From positions 1 through 64,000 of the forward strand of contig CAICTM010000373.1 of assembly GCA_903772945.1 (NCBI GenBank): a stretch of 64,000 bases of DNA, written 5' to 3'. A model generated the notes under the pieces. The model was not told where the DNA came from. It saw only the letters and a list, made by a program, of their open reading frames with translations, and did not search any database. Numbering within the stretch: the first letter of the stretch is position 1; each line of letters begins with the position of its first letter. The DNA comes from Seminavis robusta (lineage: Eukaryota; Bacillariophyta; Bacillariophyceae; Naviculales; Naviculaceae). Positions 10,284 through 21,800 of the stretch are shown here, in pieces. The translations under genes were made by a program, and so were the position numbers.

Positions 10284-12066
10284 CCAAACGACCGACATTC
10301 ATTTGTTTCAATACTGTACTATCATAACGACTGCAATGCAACCAGACAATCTCAATGCATGAGATTACTCGCCCCAACCACACGCATAACTTATAACTAA
10401 TGTATAACCTACATTCTACCCCAATTATCTCATCTACCATACCTGGGCCAACCAAACCAGCCATGGTCCTTGCGCCATTTAGCTAGCTACCACACCCAAA
10501 AGCCATAGGGCTCGCCCCCTTAGCCATCCCAGGCAACAAAGGCTCCCCCTCCCTCAACTTACAAGATCCTTTGGCGACTGGTAGCAAAAGGAGTGCCGTT
10601 GAGCTGTCGAGCTACCAGTATCAGCGCGCTTCGATCCCGCCACGACGTGACCTATACCACGGATTGCCCTTGCGGTATGATAGCTAGATCATAACTGTCC
10701 AGCTTACTGTACCTTAGTTGTCGAGAAGCTGTCGTTGATACTTGGATGCAAATGACCTTCTGATCGTGGAACATTATATTGAATTCGGACACCAACTCGA
10801 ACTCCACGATCAACAATAGATAAGCCCTACGGTAAGCAGACATCGTTAATGTCTTCCCGGTCTTTGATTCTTGGGAACATGAAGTGTTCCTGTCGTTCAT
10901 ACTTCTCTTGAAGGTAAAACTAAGGTAAATGCCGGAGAACAAGAAAACTTTTGCCATCGAAACGGCGAAGCTTGTTGACAATTAATTCACCGAGAGTTCG
11001 CCGAGGAAAAAGGCTCAAGAATACTTCTCTCGGCGAAACGATACCCTTCTCCCTACTGTGGTTCTTTTCTAATGGCGAGTGTGCGAAGTTGATTGTCTGG
11101 ACGCAATGCATTCAACCAGCTGAGCTGTGTGATCCTGGTACCAACCACAAAGGCTTGGGGTACCGGTCACGGTGTACGGTACCGGTATCCATGCTGGATA
11201 CGGTACCAACCCGAGATGGCCACTTACAACCCACGAAGGCCGGCCTACCCACCATACATGAAAGCATGGGGGCTTCGAGTAGGTGGATTATCTACGGAAG
11301 CCAGCCAGGGCCAGGCTAAAGCAAAGAAGAATTGAAATTCAGGACTAGCTAGTAGGTTCCGTGGGATCAGGGGCAAGAAATCGAGGACCAGTAGTGCGGG
11401 GGCCAAAGGGTTTGGCTTTGCGGGGCATTCGTTTCATCCATTTGCCCTTACAGCACTGGCTAGGAATGCCTTTTGACTCGCAAGCTCCAGCAAGCTGCGA
11501 GATGCCACCTGCTTTGAAGGCATTGATAGGAGTTTTAAAAAATGAGTACAGTAGAGCCGAATGCCCCCGCTTTCCGTTGGCTGCACGTTCTGGGGCCAAA
11601 GGGTTTGGCTTTGCGGGGCATTCGTTTCATCCTTTGCCCTTACACACTGGCTAGGAATGCCTTTTGACTCGCAAGCTCCAGCAAGCTGCGAGATGCCACC
11701 TGCTTTGAAGGCATTGATAGGAGTTTTAAAAAATGAGTACAGTAGAGCCGAATGCCCCCGCTTTCCGTTGCACGTTCTGGACCTCAGGAATGTATCGCTC
11801 AAGGTGGGGGTACGAGTGCAGCTCACCTACATGGCACAGAGAGAAGTGCCTCTCAACAAAAAGACCAATAAGATTGGAGATTGCATGGTGTCCATATGGG
11901 CCAACCTTTGTATCTGAGATACTGGTCAATTATCATAACACGCGTGGAATTAAAACTATGCAATAGCTACTAGAGTGCTCTTTAAAAAAGTGTTGAAATA
12001 GGAACCGGTAGAAAACCAGCCTGCTCACCATCAAGGGACTGTCGCCAGCACTCTCTTTCCGTAGAC
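10284..12066. other. Intergenic region with a tandem duplication
   Basis: Apart from the duplication at about 11401-11776 (separate entry), I see no gene. Dense GGTACCGGT-type palindromes occur around 11150-11215. Confidence 0.45.
11401..11776. repeat. Two-copy tandem duplication, unit about 190 bases
   Basis: The unit starting GGCCAAAGGGTTTGGCTTTG at 11401 recurs at 11594 and ends near 11776, with only a few small indels (for example CATCCATTTGCC versus CATCCTTTGCC, and a four-base loss near the end). Near identity points to a recent duplication. The unit has open frames on both strands but no recognisable domain. Confidence 0.85.
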
Positions 12067-13401
12067 TCAACATTTTGACTGTGGTGATTTCTTCTTTTCC
12101 GGGTTTGGCTCCAAAGGTTTAGGTACTGCTTCACGCTCCATCATATTCCTCACAAACCTCCATTGCAATTCTTCCTCCAAGGTGGAAATCAGAGCCTCAT
12201 AGTACTCTTCAACTGGAATCTCCACCAAGTTTTCAGGTTTGATGCACTTGACTCCATTATATCCATCCACTGTCACCAGATGTCGACCATTTTGCAAGCC
12301 ATTCTCACAGACAAGGCCCAACTTCCCGTTCATTGCGGAGCCAGAAGGGCTGATGAGGGCACGGAGGGTTACCCAGGAATAAGCTCTGATTACCGGTAGT
12401 TCATTGTCATTGCTGAACGTGCATTGTTTGCTGTCCTGAATAGCTCCGGCTACCTCCTCCAGCGCTGCAGCTTGCAATTGATAGTCATCGGAGACACTAG
12501 CATCTGGCCCATCTTTTGAAAGACTCCTAAAGAGCTTGGATGCTTCCAGCAGCTGTTGAGGTGTGCGTTGGTTGATCAAATCTTCAACTTCCTTTGAAAT
12601 CTCAAAGACTCCATTATGCAGGGCACCAGCGAGAACTTGTGCTCGAATACAAATCATCTTGCTGATCATATGAGGAATTGTATCTTCTCTCATATTGAGT
12701 GATTCAAGTGCCTCCTTTGTGGTTCGAATGAGTATGTCATCGTGACGAAACCAATTAGGTATTTCTGACTCTTTTCTTGGGCCATCTGCATAGAATTCAC
12801 AGAGATGAAAGACACACATAGACCAAGCCCACATCTCCTTCTTAAGACGCATCAGATCCACAACAAGGCCATCTGTGTGATTTCCAGTCAATGCAACAAA
12901 CGCGCAAGCTTGATTGATTCTTGAATGTTTTAGATGCATTCCGGTTCCATTCCTGATCCAGCAAAGCATTGAGCAAGGAAATAATATGCTTCCGGTCTTC
13001 TTGTGTCAAGTTTTTGTGCTTTACGAAACTGCTCTTTGCCAGCTGCGTACTCACCAGAATCCCACTTCCTAAAGTCCAGCCACAATCAATGCATCATAGT
13101 CAGACTTCTTCTCCCCATAAGCCTCTCTGCCATGATCCGAGAGACCTTGTTGTTTATCAGGAATAGTATTCTTCATTTCTTGTCCATAAGTTTCATGCCA
13201 TTCTTTATGTTTTGGCCAGGATTTCTTGTAGCACTTTTTTGAGCAAAAGAGAGCTGGAACAAAGCCTTCATCTTTGCACTGGCGGCATTGTAACTTGAAT
13301 GGATTGTCAGCTGACTCATCTATCTTGCAGCCACGGCAGACCCTTCTTGCTTTCAGATCTGGTGGTCGCTCCTCCTTGAGTTCATTGAAGAAGTCATTCA
13401 T
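12067..13401 (-). CDS. MYND-finger protein with TPR-like middle part; two single-base frame changes
   Basis: Exon-like segment 13401-13069 encodes MNDFFNELKEE and a MYND zinc finger: CRGC, CRQC, FCSKKC, then HKEWH, where the last ligand is His instead of the usual Cys. The frame then changes near 13069 into a segment (KWDSGEYAAGKEQF ... PEAYYFLAQCF) that looks like a TPR-type helical pair, and changes again near 12922 into the long frame ending at 12067. That frame carries GKLGLVCENG and IKPENLVEI, a pattern common at the end of algal MYND proteins. Each change fits one extra base (a T in each case), and no GT-AG intron fits the frames. It is either a recently damaged gene or an assembly error. 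MYND fingers mediate protein contacts; the role is unknown. Confidence 0.65.
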
Positions 13402-13877
13402 AGTTGTTGTGATACACTGTATGTTGCTGATAAAGTCTGGCTAATAAGGGGCTCGTAAAGAGACCACAAAGCAAGGCAGAGGATCGAGTTTAGAAGGTCC
13501 TTTCCTGGGACCCACACAAAGCCAATGTCCTGGATCGACGCTCGGCCTTCCTGCAGCTCCTAGCTCGAGCCATGCCAGGATGAAGGCCGATTGCTGCATC
13601 GGAGCGCTGGTGGTAACTGTATGGTACATCGGTCTGTGTCAAGAAGGGAGCGATGGGGCAACGGGGAAGCCCCCAACTAAAACGTTTTAGCTCTAGCCCT
13701 AATCTGCTTCAAAGATACTCCTTTCCGCCTTCCACTCGTTTCCCGATTTTGTTTTCCGTTTTGGCCCAAAAGTCTTGAAGAAGAGAGGTGGGGCAACACA
13801 GCTCACCAGAGACCCAAGACAAGAGCGCTGCCACCCCACCTGTCTTGTCGCCTCAAGAAGGTCAACAAGTAAACAAC
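13402..13877. other. Shared upstream region of two divergent MYND genes
   Basis: About 475 bases between two head-to-head MYND-finger genes. An open frame extends upstream from the plus-strand gene to 13788 but begins at GTG. No clear promoter motif was recognised. Confidence 0.4.
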
Positions 13878-15365
13878 ATGTCAGCAACCGCAGCGATTGT
13901 CACGCAAGGCTCTGAGATTCCAGACGGCGTCGGCATTTGGAGCCCTCAGTGGTTCGAAATGATGAAGAACGGCCCGTGGTTTCGACGAGAAGAGATGCAA
14001 CCTATCAATCCCAGATTCCAGAATTATCACCCGTATGCCTGCCATTCCTGCAAGCGTGGATCCTTGATGGGTTCGAACCTCCTTACATGTACCAGGTGTA
14101 ACGTTGTCCGATATTGTAGCAAGGACTGTCAAAAGTGCGATTGGAAATTTCATAAACAGTGGTGCAAGGCATTTCATAGTCTCTGCCAAGACGGTTTGCT
14201 GAATCAAATTGTCAAGTATGACTCGATCGAAGCGTGGCAGAACGATTCGCCGAACGTGTTGAGTTTGCTTTTCAGCCGAATGGGTGAGGGGATCCTACGA
14301 CACTCTGTGGAAATTCAAATTACTCTGAGTCAGCCACGCTGCCGCAAATGCTTTCAAGCTGGGTTTACTCTACTAGAGGAGCATGGCAATAAGGCCCAAA
14401 AGGCGAACTTGACGCCTTGTCCAATCTGCATGGGCGTGACACTCTGTGATGAGTGCTTGCAAGGAAAGGATGTAGAGAACATGACCATGGAAGAAAACAG
14501 CGCTCTCTTTCATAGCCACCGTTGTAAGAACCCCATGCAAGAATGTCACAGCCATCTCTTATCACTCTGCTGTGCAGGAATGATTGTGGAGCAAGAGCAT
14601 CCCTTGGGCATGCCCTCGGATACAGACAGCCAAGAGCGATGGGTTCCCCGCAGTTGGCGAGAGTACTTTGACAAGAAACGGAGTGATTTTGATCTGCCAG
14701 AACAAATGTTCCTCCTGGCACCCGTGCCTGTCTTTTTATCAGAAGCTCATTCGATCAATCTCACGCTACAGTACATTCTGTTTGGACTGTCCTTGCCGGA
14801 ATTTGCAGCCCTGCGTGAACAAGAAAAGCTAGTGATTCACTACTGTGGCGCCTCGGCCTCCGAATTGAACATGCCGGGAAAGTATGTCGAGTTGGTGCGC
14901 CTCAATCCACATTGGACCGAGCTGCAACTCCATTTCATTGGTCCCAATCAACCCGACGGGGTAGCCAGTAAATTGCAGCGTGCCATTGGCATGGAGTCGA
15001 TCCGTCCTACCTGCAACATTAAAGTCCACGCCCACAAGGGACTCTATCATGATCTGCATCTTGATCCGCCAACGCTGATTGTTTGTCAGAGTTCTGGATT
15101 GTCCGACCCGGGCTATACACAAGAGTGGCGTCCTACGGTGGAGCATTTTTTCCACCAGAGCAGCGTGCCAGTGGTTTGGACTGCAGGGTTAGAAAAAGAA
15201 ATCATGGATGATTGCCAAGTGCTAAGGTCCTGGGGTGCCCATTTGCTGGTGGAACCCACGGCCAATCCGTTTCGTGGACTTTGGCCCTTGCTGGATCCCG
15301 GACGGGAGTGTGGCGACTTTTTCTATTCGAATTCCTACTTTGCCGTCATGAAAGGGCAAAGGTAG
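13878..15365 (+). CDS. MYND-finger protein with MSS51-type C-terminal domain
   Basis: A 495-residue single-exon protein, start chosen at the first ATG (MSATAAIV). A complete MYND zinc finger lies at residues 55-96 (C55, C58, C71, C74, C80, C84, H92, C96). The middle has another Cys-rich stretch (CRKCF ... CPICM ... CDEC). The C-terminal 200 residues (LTLQYILFGLSLPEF, LVIHYCGAS, PPTLIVCQSSGL, PVVWTAG) match the domain shared with yeast Mss51 and many algal MYND proteins. In yeast Mss51 acts on mitochondrial COX1 translation; for the algal proteins no role is established, and I see no clear targeting peptide. It is head to head with another MYND gene but not closely similar to it. Confidence 0.85.
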   Translation: MSATAAIVTQGSEIPDGVGIWSPQWFEMMKNGPWFRREEMQPINPRFQNYHPYACHSCKRGSLMGSNLLTCTRCNVVRYCSKDCQKCDWKFHKQWCKAFHSLCQDGLLNQIVKYDSIEAWQNDSPNVLSLLFSRMGEGILRHSVEIQITLSQPRCRKCFQAGFTLLEEHGNKAQKANLTPCPICMGVTLCDECLQGKDVENMTMEENSALFHSHRCKNPMQECHSHLLSLCCAGMIVEQEHPLGMPSDTDSQERWVPRSWREYFDKKRSDFDLPEQMFLLAPVPVFLSEAHSINLTLQYILFGLSLPEFAALREQEKLVIHYCGASASELNMPGKYVELVRLNPHWTELQLHFIGPNQPDGVASKLQRAIGMESIRPTCNIKVHAHKGLYHDLHLDPPTLIVCQSSGLSDPGYTQEWRPTVEHFFHQSSVPVVWTAGLEKEIMDDCQVLRSWGAHLLVEPTANPFRGLWPLLDPGRECGDFFYSNSYFAVMKGQR

Positions 15366-15676
15366 TAAGAGAGGAGTATGCAATATTGCTTTCATGGGGC
15401 AGCAACTACAATGATCTATCTATCATTACATGACTGACTCCAGCCAGATTCAATCATTTGTGGGGTGACCTGCGCACAAAATCAATCAAAGCGACATTCT
15501 ATAACCAATCGAATCAGGTCTGACTCTCCTCCGTACGGAGTCCTGTTGTATAGGCTGGCAAAGCTACACACGGCTGGCGCATTGGTGCTTCATACTGCAT
15601 TCTGCTGATCAGTCAGTTTCTTATTGTTGTGTGGTCCGTCGCAACCAATGAATCATGAATCAAGACTCAATGAATA

Positions 15677-16987
15677 TTAATCCCGATCTTTGATTTCGAC
15701 AAATCCCGGATTCTGTTCCAAGAACCGTCGTCGTTCTCCGGGTCGCTTGGGCAATTCCCCCGGTGGCAATGCCTGTCCCTTTTTGTAGACGCAAATTTTC
15801 TTTTTGCGATGGACCGGTGGAGGTCCTTGCGGAGGATCAAAATTGCTCCACATGGCAATGGGAAAATCGCGTTTGGCGCGCACATACCACTCGCGGTCGT
15901 ACGAGGTCGTGTTGCGAATGTACTCCAACGTCGTGGCCGACAAGGTGTGTTTGAGAATGCGGTCTTTTCCCTTGTTGCGAATTTCGTTGCAGTAGCGAAC
16001 GTGTCCCAGTTGTTCCAATATCTTGAATGTTTCGTAGGACAAGGCATCGGTGGTTCCGATCCAATCGAAGTCAGTGACAAAGGCATCGTAGACATCTCGA
16101 CATTGTTGTTGCGTGACGTGTGTTCCGGCACGTCCGTGTTTTTCTCGATAGTCTTCGTAATAGGCCACTTCTGTTTTGAGTGTAAAAACACACTGTGGAT
16201 TGGGTACGGACAATTCTAAAAAGTCCTCTTCGGTGGCATTGGGTCTCCAGTAATATCGATTGTCGTACTTGGGTTGGGCGTAGTAGAAATTGAAATGAGA
16301 GACGGCCATACTGGTGGGTTCTCGTACCACGGTGAAGGCAAAAAAGGGAATATTGCGTAGCTTTGCCATGGCCCTCCAAATCAAGACATCCTGTCGGACT
16401 TGTTGGGTCATGTAGGCCGCCGCCTTGCCGGCATGGTACTCGTAATAGACTTTCGTGCCGGGTTCCCAGTTTTCGAGCCAGGAGTACATTTCTCGACTGT
16501 ATCGTTTTCGTTTGGAATCGCCGTAGACCATGCGATAACGCCAATCGGGATGTTGGGCAAAGGGAGCCATTTGCGACGTTCCGCCTGTTTTGGGAATGTG
16601 AAAGTAAAAAATGATAATCCCATTTTCGTTCGGGCGTGGAAGCCGTGTGGAATTGGGAGCATGCAAGCCAGTCGAAGTAGTACTGACAGCAGTTGTCTCT
16701 TGTTTTTGTCTTGGAGTAGAATCCACCTCGTTGGTTGTCTCACTACTACTGGATGATGAAGATGCCAATAATAACTGCCGCTGTGCTTCGGGTGGCATAT
16801 CCAAGAGTTCTTGACTGCTGCTGTGAGTCATACATGGAGCCGTTTTATAGAAGGAATCGGCAATCTCTCGTCCCCATCTCAAATGCAACTGAAGGACCGT
16901 CGACGCCACAAAGAGAGTCAACACCAACACATTGCGAGTTGTTGTGTAGGAACGAACACAAGACGATGATGCCGATTGCTCTGGCAT
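15677..16987 (-). CDS. Golgi-type membrane sulfotransferase (sulfotransferase family 2-like)
   Basis: A 436-residue type II membrane protein. Residues 19-35 form the anchor, followed by a Ser-rich stem (about 76-120). The PAPS-binding 5'-phosphosulfate loop is FHIPKTGGTS at 129-138, and the 3'-phosphate site is VREPTSMAVSHF with Arg222 and Ser230. These are diagnostic for carbohydrate sulfotransferases such as heparan-sulfate 2-O and 6-O types. It probably sulfates Golgi polysaccharides or glycoproteins; diatoms make sulfated mucilage, so that is a plausible but inferred target. The basic C-terminal tail (about 385-436) has no recognised motif. Single exon. Confidence 0.87.
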   Translation of the reverse strand: MPEQSASSSCVRSYTTTRNVLVLTLFVASTVLQLHLRWGREIADSFYKTAPCMTHSSSQELLDMPPEAQRQLLLASSSSSSSETTNEVDSTPRQKQETTAVSTTSTGLHAPNSTRLPRPNENGIIIFYFHIPKTGGTSQMAPFAQHPDWRYRMVYGDSKRKRYSREMYSWLENWEPGTKVYYEYHAGKAAAYMTQQVRQDVLIWRAMAKLRNIPFFAFTVVREPTSMAVSHFNFYYAQPKYDNRYYWRPNATEEDFLELSVPNPQCVFTLKTEVAYYEDYREKHGRAGTHVTQQQCRDVYDAFVTDFDWIGTTDALSYETFKILEQLGHVRYCNEIRNKGKDRILKHTLSATTLEYIRNTTSYDREWYVRAKRDFPIAMWSNFDPPQGPPPVHRKKKICVYKKGQALPPGELPKRPGERRRFLEQNPGFVEIKDRD

Positions 16988-17207
16988 GGCGGGTTGAATT
17001 TTATTCCACTCTGAGTAGTCCGAGCAGTGTGATGACTAGACTATGTATGGTTGCTTTTGGGTGAAGGGAGACTGCCGCTCTCGACAAACGAGGCAACAAG
17101 CTTTTTTTAAAAAAGCCTTCATTCATGAAACCTTGCAGAAAAGAACAAGCAGCCGGAGGCTGATGCCCTCAACTGTCAAAAAGAGATTTGATTGGTCAAA
17201 TCATTTA

Positions 17208-17490
17208 CCGTGTTCAACTGGACACACTATTGATAGCAAGTCTCTTTAGCCAGCCAGTACGGGCACAGTGGTATCGGTACCCATGGGTCCAGAGTACTGT
17301 GTCCAACAGAACACACAATATAAATCCCTATCCTTAACAAGGAAAATGTCCGTTATGTCTTTGGCAAAACCTCCACCGTGTTTATCTGGACACACTAGCG
17401 AGTCTGCATAGCCAGCCAGTACTGGTACCCATGCGTAGAAACTACTGTGTCCAACAGAACACACAAGATTAATCCCTATCCTTAACGAGC
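17208..17490. repeat. Two diverged direct repeats about 120 bases long
   Basis: Copy 1 (17208-17340) and copy 2 (17376-17490) share CGTGTT...CTGGACACACTA, AGCCAGCCAGTAC and TGTGTCCAACAGAACACACA, then ATCCCTATCCTTAAC. They differ by small indels. The shared segment contains a short inverted pair, TGTGT and ACACA. Origin unknown. Confidence 0.7.
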
Positions 17491-17511
17491 GACGAAAACA
17501 GCTGCAACAAA

Positions 17512-17515
17512 CACA

Positions 17516-17559
<44 letters not shown>
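17512..17559. repeat. (CA)n microsatellite
   Basis: An almost uninterrupted CA tract of about 48 bases, preceded by an imperfect CAAACACACAAAC stretch. Confidence 0.95.
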
Positions 17560-17563
<4 letters not shown>

Positions 17564-17843
17564 GCCATAAAAGTGTGAAAGACCCTCAGTCCGTTGAGGG
17601 CAAAGTAAGTGAAGCGCGATCAACTTTTTTGCAAAGCTTCCGAACCGAATGACCCCTGGTCCCCCCTCTGGGTTAGGGTTCAAATCGAATCGAGTCGATG
17701 AATCGAATCGAATCGAATCAATTTGACCAAGAAAGCGAAGAAAACCTCCCAACTTCCCGAAGCCGAGGAGGGAAGGAGCCGTCAATTCTTCACAGACTAC
17801 TAGACCCTAGCTAGCTAGCTAGCTTGTTGTAAACAATCAAGAG

Positions 17844-18893
17844 ATGGACGACGGAGCGATTGACTTTCGCAAGCTTCTCAAGGAAGAGAAACGAAAGGCG
17901 AAATTGGAGCGACAGCGGCAGCAACAACAGCAGCAGCAAAAGGACGATGCCGTCCAAGATCCATCCACAAACCATGCTGCCGTTGCCACGGATCCATCCA
18001 TCACAAACCATGCTGCTGTTGCCACAGAGACCAACTCCTCCGACAATACCGGCACTACTAATCAGACGTATTCGACTACAATCATTCGAGAAGAAGACGT
18101 GGACGCGTTGGATTTTGAACGGCTGGTGCAAGAAGAAAAGGAAGCGTCTAAGAAACGACAACACGAACAAGCCATGGCCGATGGATGGTCCATTCCCCAA
18201 CAGCGACAAGTGGATCCAAGACAGCATCTCGTCTGCTCCAATCCACCTTCCATTTTTTATATTCCCAATTTCATGCCACAAGAATCGGATCAACAGGCAT
18301 TGATGGAGTGGCTGCTTTCCTTGCCAGACAACAATCAAAACAACACTACCACATCCAATCACGAAAAGGAAGCGTCGTTACAGGCCAATGGAACCTGGAC
18401 CACCATGCACTATGCCAAGCGACGTGTGGCATTGTTCGATGGCACTCTGCAAGTAGGACAATCCACCCTACCACCTCCTCTGCAACGATTTGTGACGGTG
18501 TTTTGTCAGCAAGGCATTTTCCCGGTCGAAGAACCACCCAACCACGTCTTGATCAATGAATATTCTCCCGGGCAAGGCATTTTGCCGCATACGGACGGAC
18601 CGGCATATATCAGTCGCACCGCCACGCTCTCCTTGGGATCCGATGTCCTACTGCAATTCACACCGCGACCTCATCTTGACTCCAATCAACCAACCACACG
18701 ACAGTTGTGGCTGGAAAAGGGATCCCTGTTGGTATTTCAAGACGCGGCCTATCTCGACTATATGCATGGCATTCAAGATCGAGTACTCGAAGAAACCGTC
18801 ACGGAAAACTGCTTGAATGCACCGGCAAACACACAAATAATCAAGAGGGGATATCGCATCAGTTTGACATTTCGACACAAACTGGTACAGTAG
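17844..18893 (+). CDS. AlkB-family 2-oxoglutarate/Fe(II) dioxygenase, ALKBH6-like
   Basis: A 349-residue protein. The first 125 residues are polar and repetitive: a Gln run (25-32) and two copies of a motif ending TNHAAVAT (43-50 and 54-61). The catalytic domain starts near 137 (IFYIPNFMP). NHVLINEYSPGQGILPHTDGP holds the iron ligands His249 and Asp251; the third is His308 (YMHGI), and the 2-oxoglutarate-binding arginines are Arg338 and Arg344 in RISLTFR. NHVLINEY, PHTDGP and the LLVF strand fit the ALKBH6 branch best. ALKBH6 is a nuclear/cytoplasmic protein with a poorly defined substrate (nucleic acid repair or RNA). Single exon, no defects. Confidence 0.88.
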   Translation: MDDGAIDFRKLLKEEKRKAKLERQRQQQQQQQKDDAVQDPSTNHAAVATDPSITNHAAVATETNSSDNTGTTNQTYSTTIIREEDVDALDFERLVQEEKEASKKRQHEQAMADGWSIPQQRQVDPRQHLVCSNPPSIFYIPNFMPQESDQQALMEWLLSLPDNNQNNTTTSNHEKEASLQANGTWTTMHYAKRRVALFDGTLQVGQSTLPPPLQRFVTVFCQQGIFPVEEPPNHVLINEYSPGQGILPHTDGPAYISRTATLSLGSDVLLQFTPRPHLDSNQPTTRQLWLEKGSLLVFQDAAYLDYMHGIQDRVLEETVTENCLNAPANTQIIKRGYRISLTFRHKLVQ

Positions 18894-21800
18894 TACGGTA
18901 GTAAGGTAGCAACATAATACATACCGTACAAGTAGGTTTGCGCTTTGGGGTTGCATGTACTGTACTTGATTCGACTCGTACCAGCGTTCTCGATGGCAGT
19001 GGCCCATAATAAGGCACCAAGTGGAATTCATCGACCTTGTCCTTTCACCCACTGATTGCATGTTGCTGGTGTACGCTACCTAACTAATATGGATTCTGTA
19101 GACGGCCATGATTTTGGAGACGCACCAGTAGGCTTGGGCGGCCCACCTACTGGCCAACTGGTTTGCGCTACCGGTACGACGCCCTGTGTTTTGATCAAAC
19201 ATTTGGCAAGTTGCAACAGTATCAAGCGAGACTTGAGTTGTCGTGCACGCCCGGATCCTTTGCATCCTGCAGGTAAACCAGCTGACATCAAACAATGACA
19301 ATGAAACTCCCGCAAAAAGCCCAGTTCAGCTTCGAATCGACGGGAGAACAAAGCCTCCTTTGGCAGAACCTCTCATAACAACGATCTCCAGGAGTTCAAG
19401 AGACACGCTATCTTTGCAGATGACCCCGCCAACAAATGCTGCACTCGCCACAATCACCTAATATGTCCTTTTACAGTCCAGAAAACCCATAACATTATAG
19501 ATACTGCCAGCTCGATGCCCAGGTCGAACCCAGTAACAGTACAAACACCAAACTAGATTCCCAAAAATTGCAATGGAATGATCTTATGGATGTGATGCGG
19601 ACGGTCACCTACAGCATCGACATCACAACAATCGGCAGGCACGAGGCATAGCGAAAAGTAACTGATCTAACCACCAATTGATGTGACCCACGGAGCCACC
19701 AATTCTCCAAGCTCTCAGAGCGCGAACCATACCTCTCTTTGGTGCTCTATATCCAATGTGACCCCGTACCGGCAGCACAGCTCAAAAACTGAAACTGGGT
19801 CAGCTACCGGTAGCTCTTCCGATCTTTGGAGTTGCGAGTGTTTGTTCGTTTGTACCACTGTAATCTCAAGAGTGGAGTTGTGTACCGGTGTTACTCCAGA
19901 TAGATGTTCAAGTTGTTACACTGTAAACCTGAATTTAAGAAACTTCTTTCAGCCCGAGCTTTCAGAAAGTATAAGAAACTGTCCCTCCTGTATTTCCCTG
20001 TGACCACAAGAAGCCACGGCAGACCTCACACCACATCAACTAGGAAAAGGCTAGACTTCCTTGAAATTGTGCCTTTGATTGCTAAGAAAGTAACACTCTG
20101 TGACAACCGAAAAAAAAAGAAATAGTAATGGCCTTCCAGCCAAGAACCCAAGGAGAAACCTAGCCAGGTGGAATTGGGTGGCTTCTTCTTCCAAGGCTTC
20201 ATGCATATTAAGAGACAGAGGAGGACAGGCAGAATTGAGGTAGGCGCAATTGCTGCTGGCTTGTCCAAGCCCATGGATAGGCAAGGGGCATTGCCCACGC
20301 TGCCTCAAGGGGTTCAAAAATGAGCAAGGCCTCAATAGTCAAATGAACTACCAAGCAATACTTTAAACCATCAACGGCAGCCAAAGTTGCAATGGTAAAA
20401 TCTGGCTGCCCAATAAAAACAAGAAGCCACTATGGTATTCCCAACTGGGCAGGGTACCTAGCATCACTAAACTTCCTCCACAAGGTCCAGAGCAACAGAA
20501 TACAATATAATTAGTCGCAAAAGATGTTGCAGCGTACGATGGTGGTGAGGAGGAAGCCTCAGAAGGAGATCCTGAGGGCCAAGAGTACTCAGAGGTGGTT
20601 GTTACAGACCTCTACCAAAACAAGAAAGCTTGTATGCTGAAATCTACGAGGTAGCTGCTGTGCAAGAAACAATCTGAGGGTCCAAAATGGTGCAGCACTG
20701 TACATGTAGACATCTAGGCTAAGAAAACCCCAGGGCTGCACTGAAACTGAATCTTTCTTATAAGAGAGTTTTAATAAAATGTAAACCTCTCCGAAACCTA
20801 GGAACTATTATTCTAAAAAATCCTGGCCAATCAGAGGTTTTAAAGGACACCCTGATCTCCTTTAAATCCTGCTTCATCCTACCATCTTTACTCATAATTC
20901 CAGAGTTCGCAGCTTTCCGCTCTGACGACATCACACATTGCACAGAACGTGGCTTTACCTTAGAGTTTATTTACACTCCAACCTCGTCAATAGTATAACT
21001 CTATTCTTAGTCCAGTACTGGAGGTATCTTAACCGATTCAGCTACAGCAACACTGAGTTATTATCTTACAAGCAGCCCAATCTCGGTATCTTTCATATCT
21101 TATAGCCACTACCTGGTAGAAGCTTTTATTACATACCCTACTACTAACCATGCCCTGAGACAGTGAGGAGCCACCACCAAAGCTCAAGAAGGCAAAGGTG
21201 CAAAGTTAAAATTGATGAAACCAAAGATTCCGTGGTCGGGAGGCACCCTAAGATGCGTATATGGAGTACTTGGATGTAGATGGTGATGTGGTAGATAGTG
21301 GGTACTAGCTGCATTCAATCCCCGCATAGTCTTAGTATTAGCTTAGGATTTGAGACCTCAGTACTCGTAGCTTATCTTACTGGTTTGGGAAATCTGAGTG
21401 TCCGGGTTATCTAAACATTTCCAAAAAGTTGAGTACTCGGTATCTTAAACCCACTTATCTTAAGTGTGAGTGAGGAGTATAGTAATCGTGAGTGGCTTCG
21501 CGAATTCCAGAACCCAACGACTTAAAACAGCATCTGTACCACTTCCACCACTTCAGCGAGTTTTTTACCACATCAGACAAACGACCCTCGAAAGATCCAA
21601 CATTCTTTCTGTCAGTCGTCGGATGGCTATCTCTCATCTATCTTTTGAGACAGAGTGGTTGTGTTGCTCATAATATTTGAGGCAACTGGGCAGAAATGGC
21701 ACCATCAGACTCTCCCCAGTGGCAAGGGGCAATAGGTTCAAGTTTGCAGCTTACGGCGACCTTTTGGATGAATGATTTGCACGTCAGCAATTCAAAGCAA

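Larger units (their letters stand above)
16988..17843. other. Intergenic region between divergent genes, repeat-rich
   Basis: It contains the diverged direct repeat at 17208-17490, a CA microsatellite (17512-17559) and a CGAATCGAAT run (about 17680-17720). No gene was recognised. Confidence 0.5.

Noticed and set aside
12922-13069. Introns explaining the frame changes in the minus-strand MYND gene
   Set aside because: The only plausible GT-AG pair (within 13069-13165) leaves the wrong phase and would remove well-formed coding sequence.
17246-17785. 179-codon minus-strand frame across the CA tract
   Set aside because: Encodes a Cys-Val repeat from the microsatellite; no gene character.
20100-20950. 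Possible decayed DNA transposon
   Set aside because: No transposase motif, terminal inverted repeat or target duplication could be found by reading.
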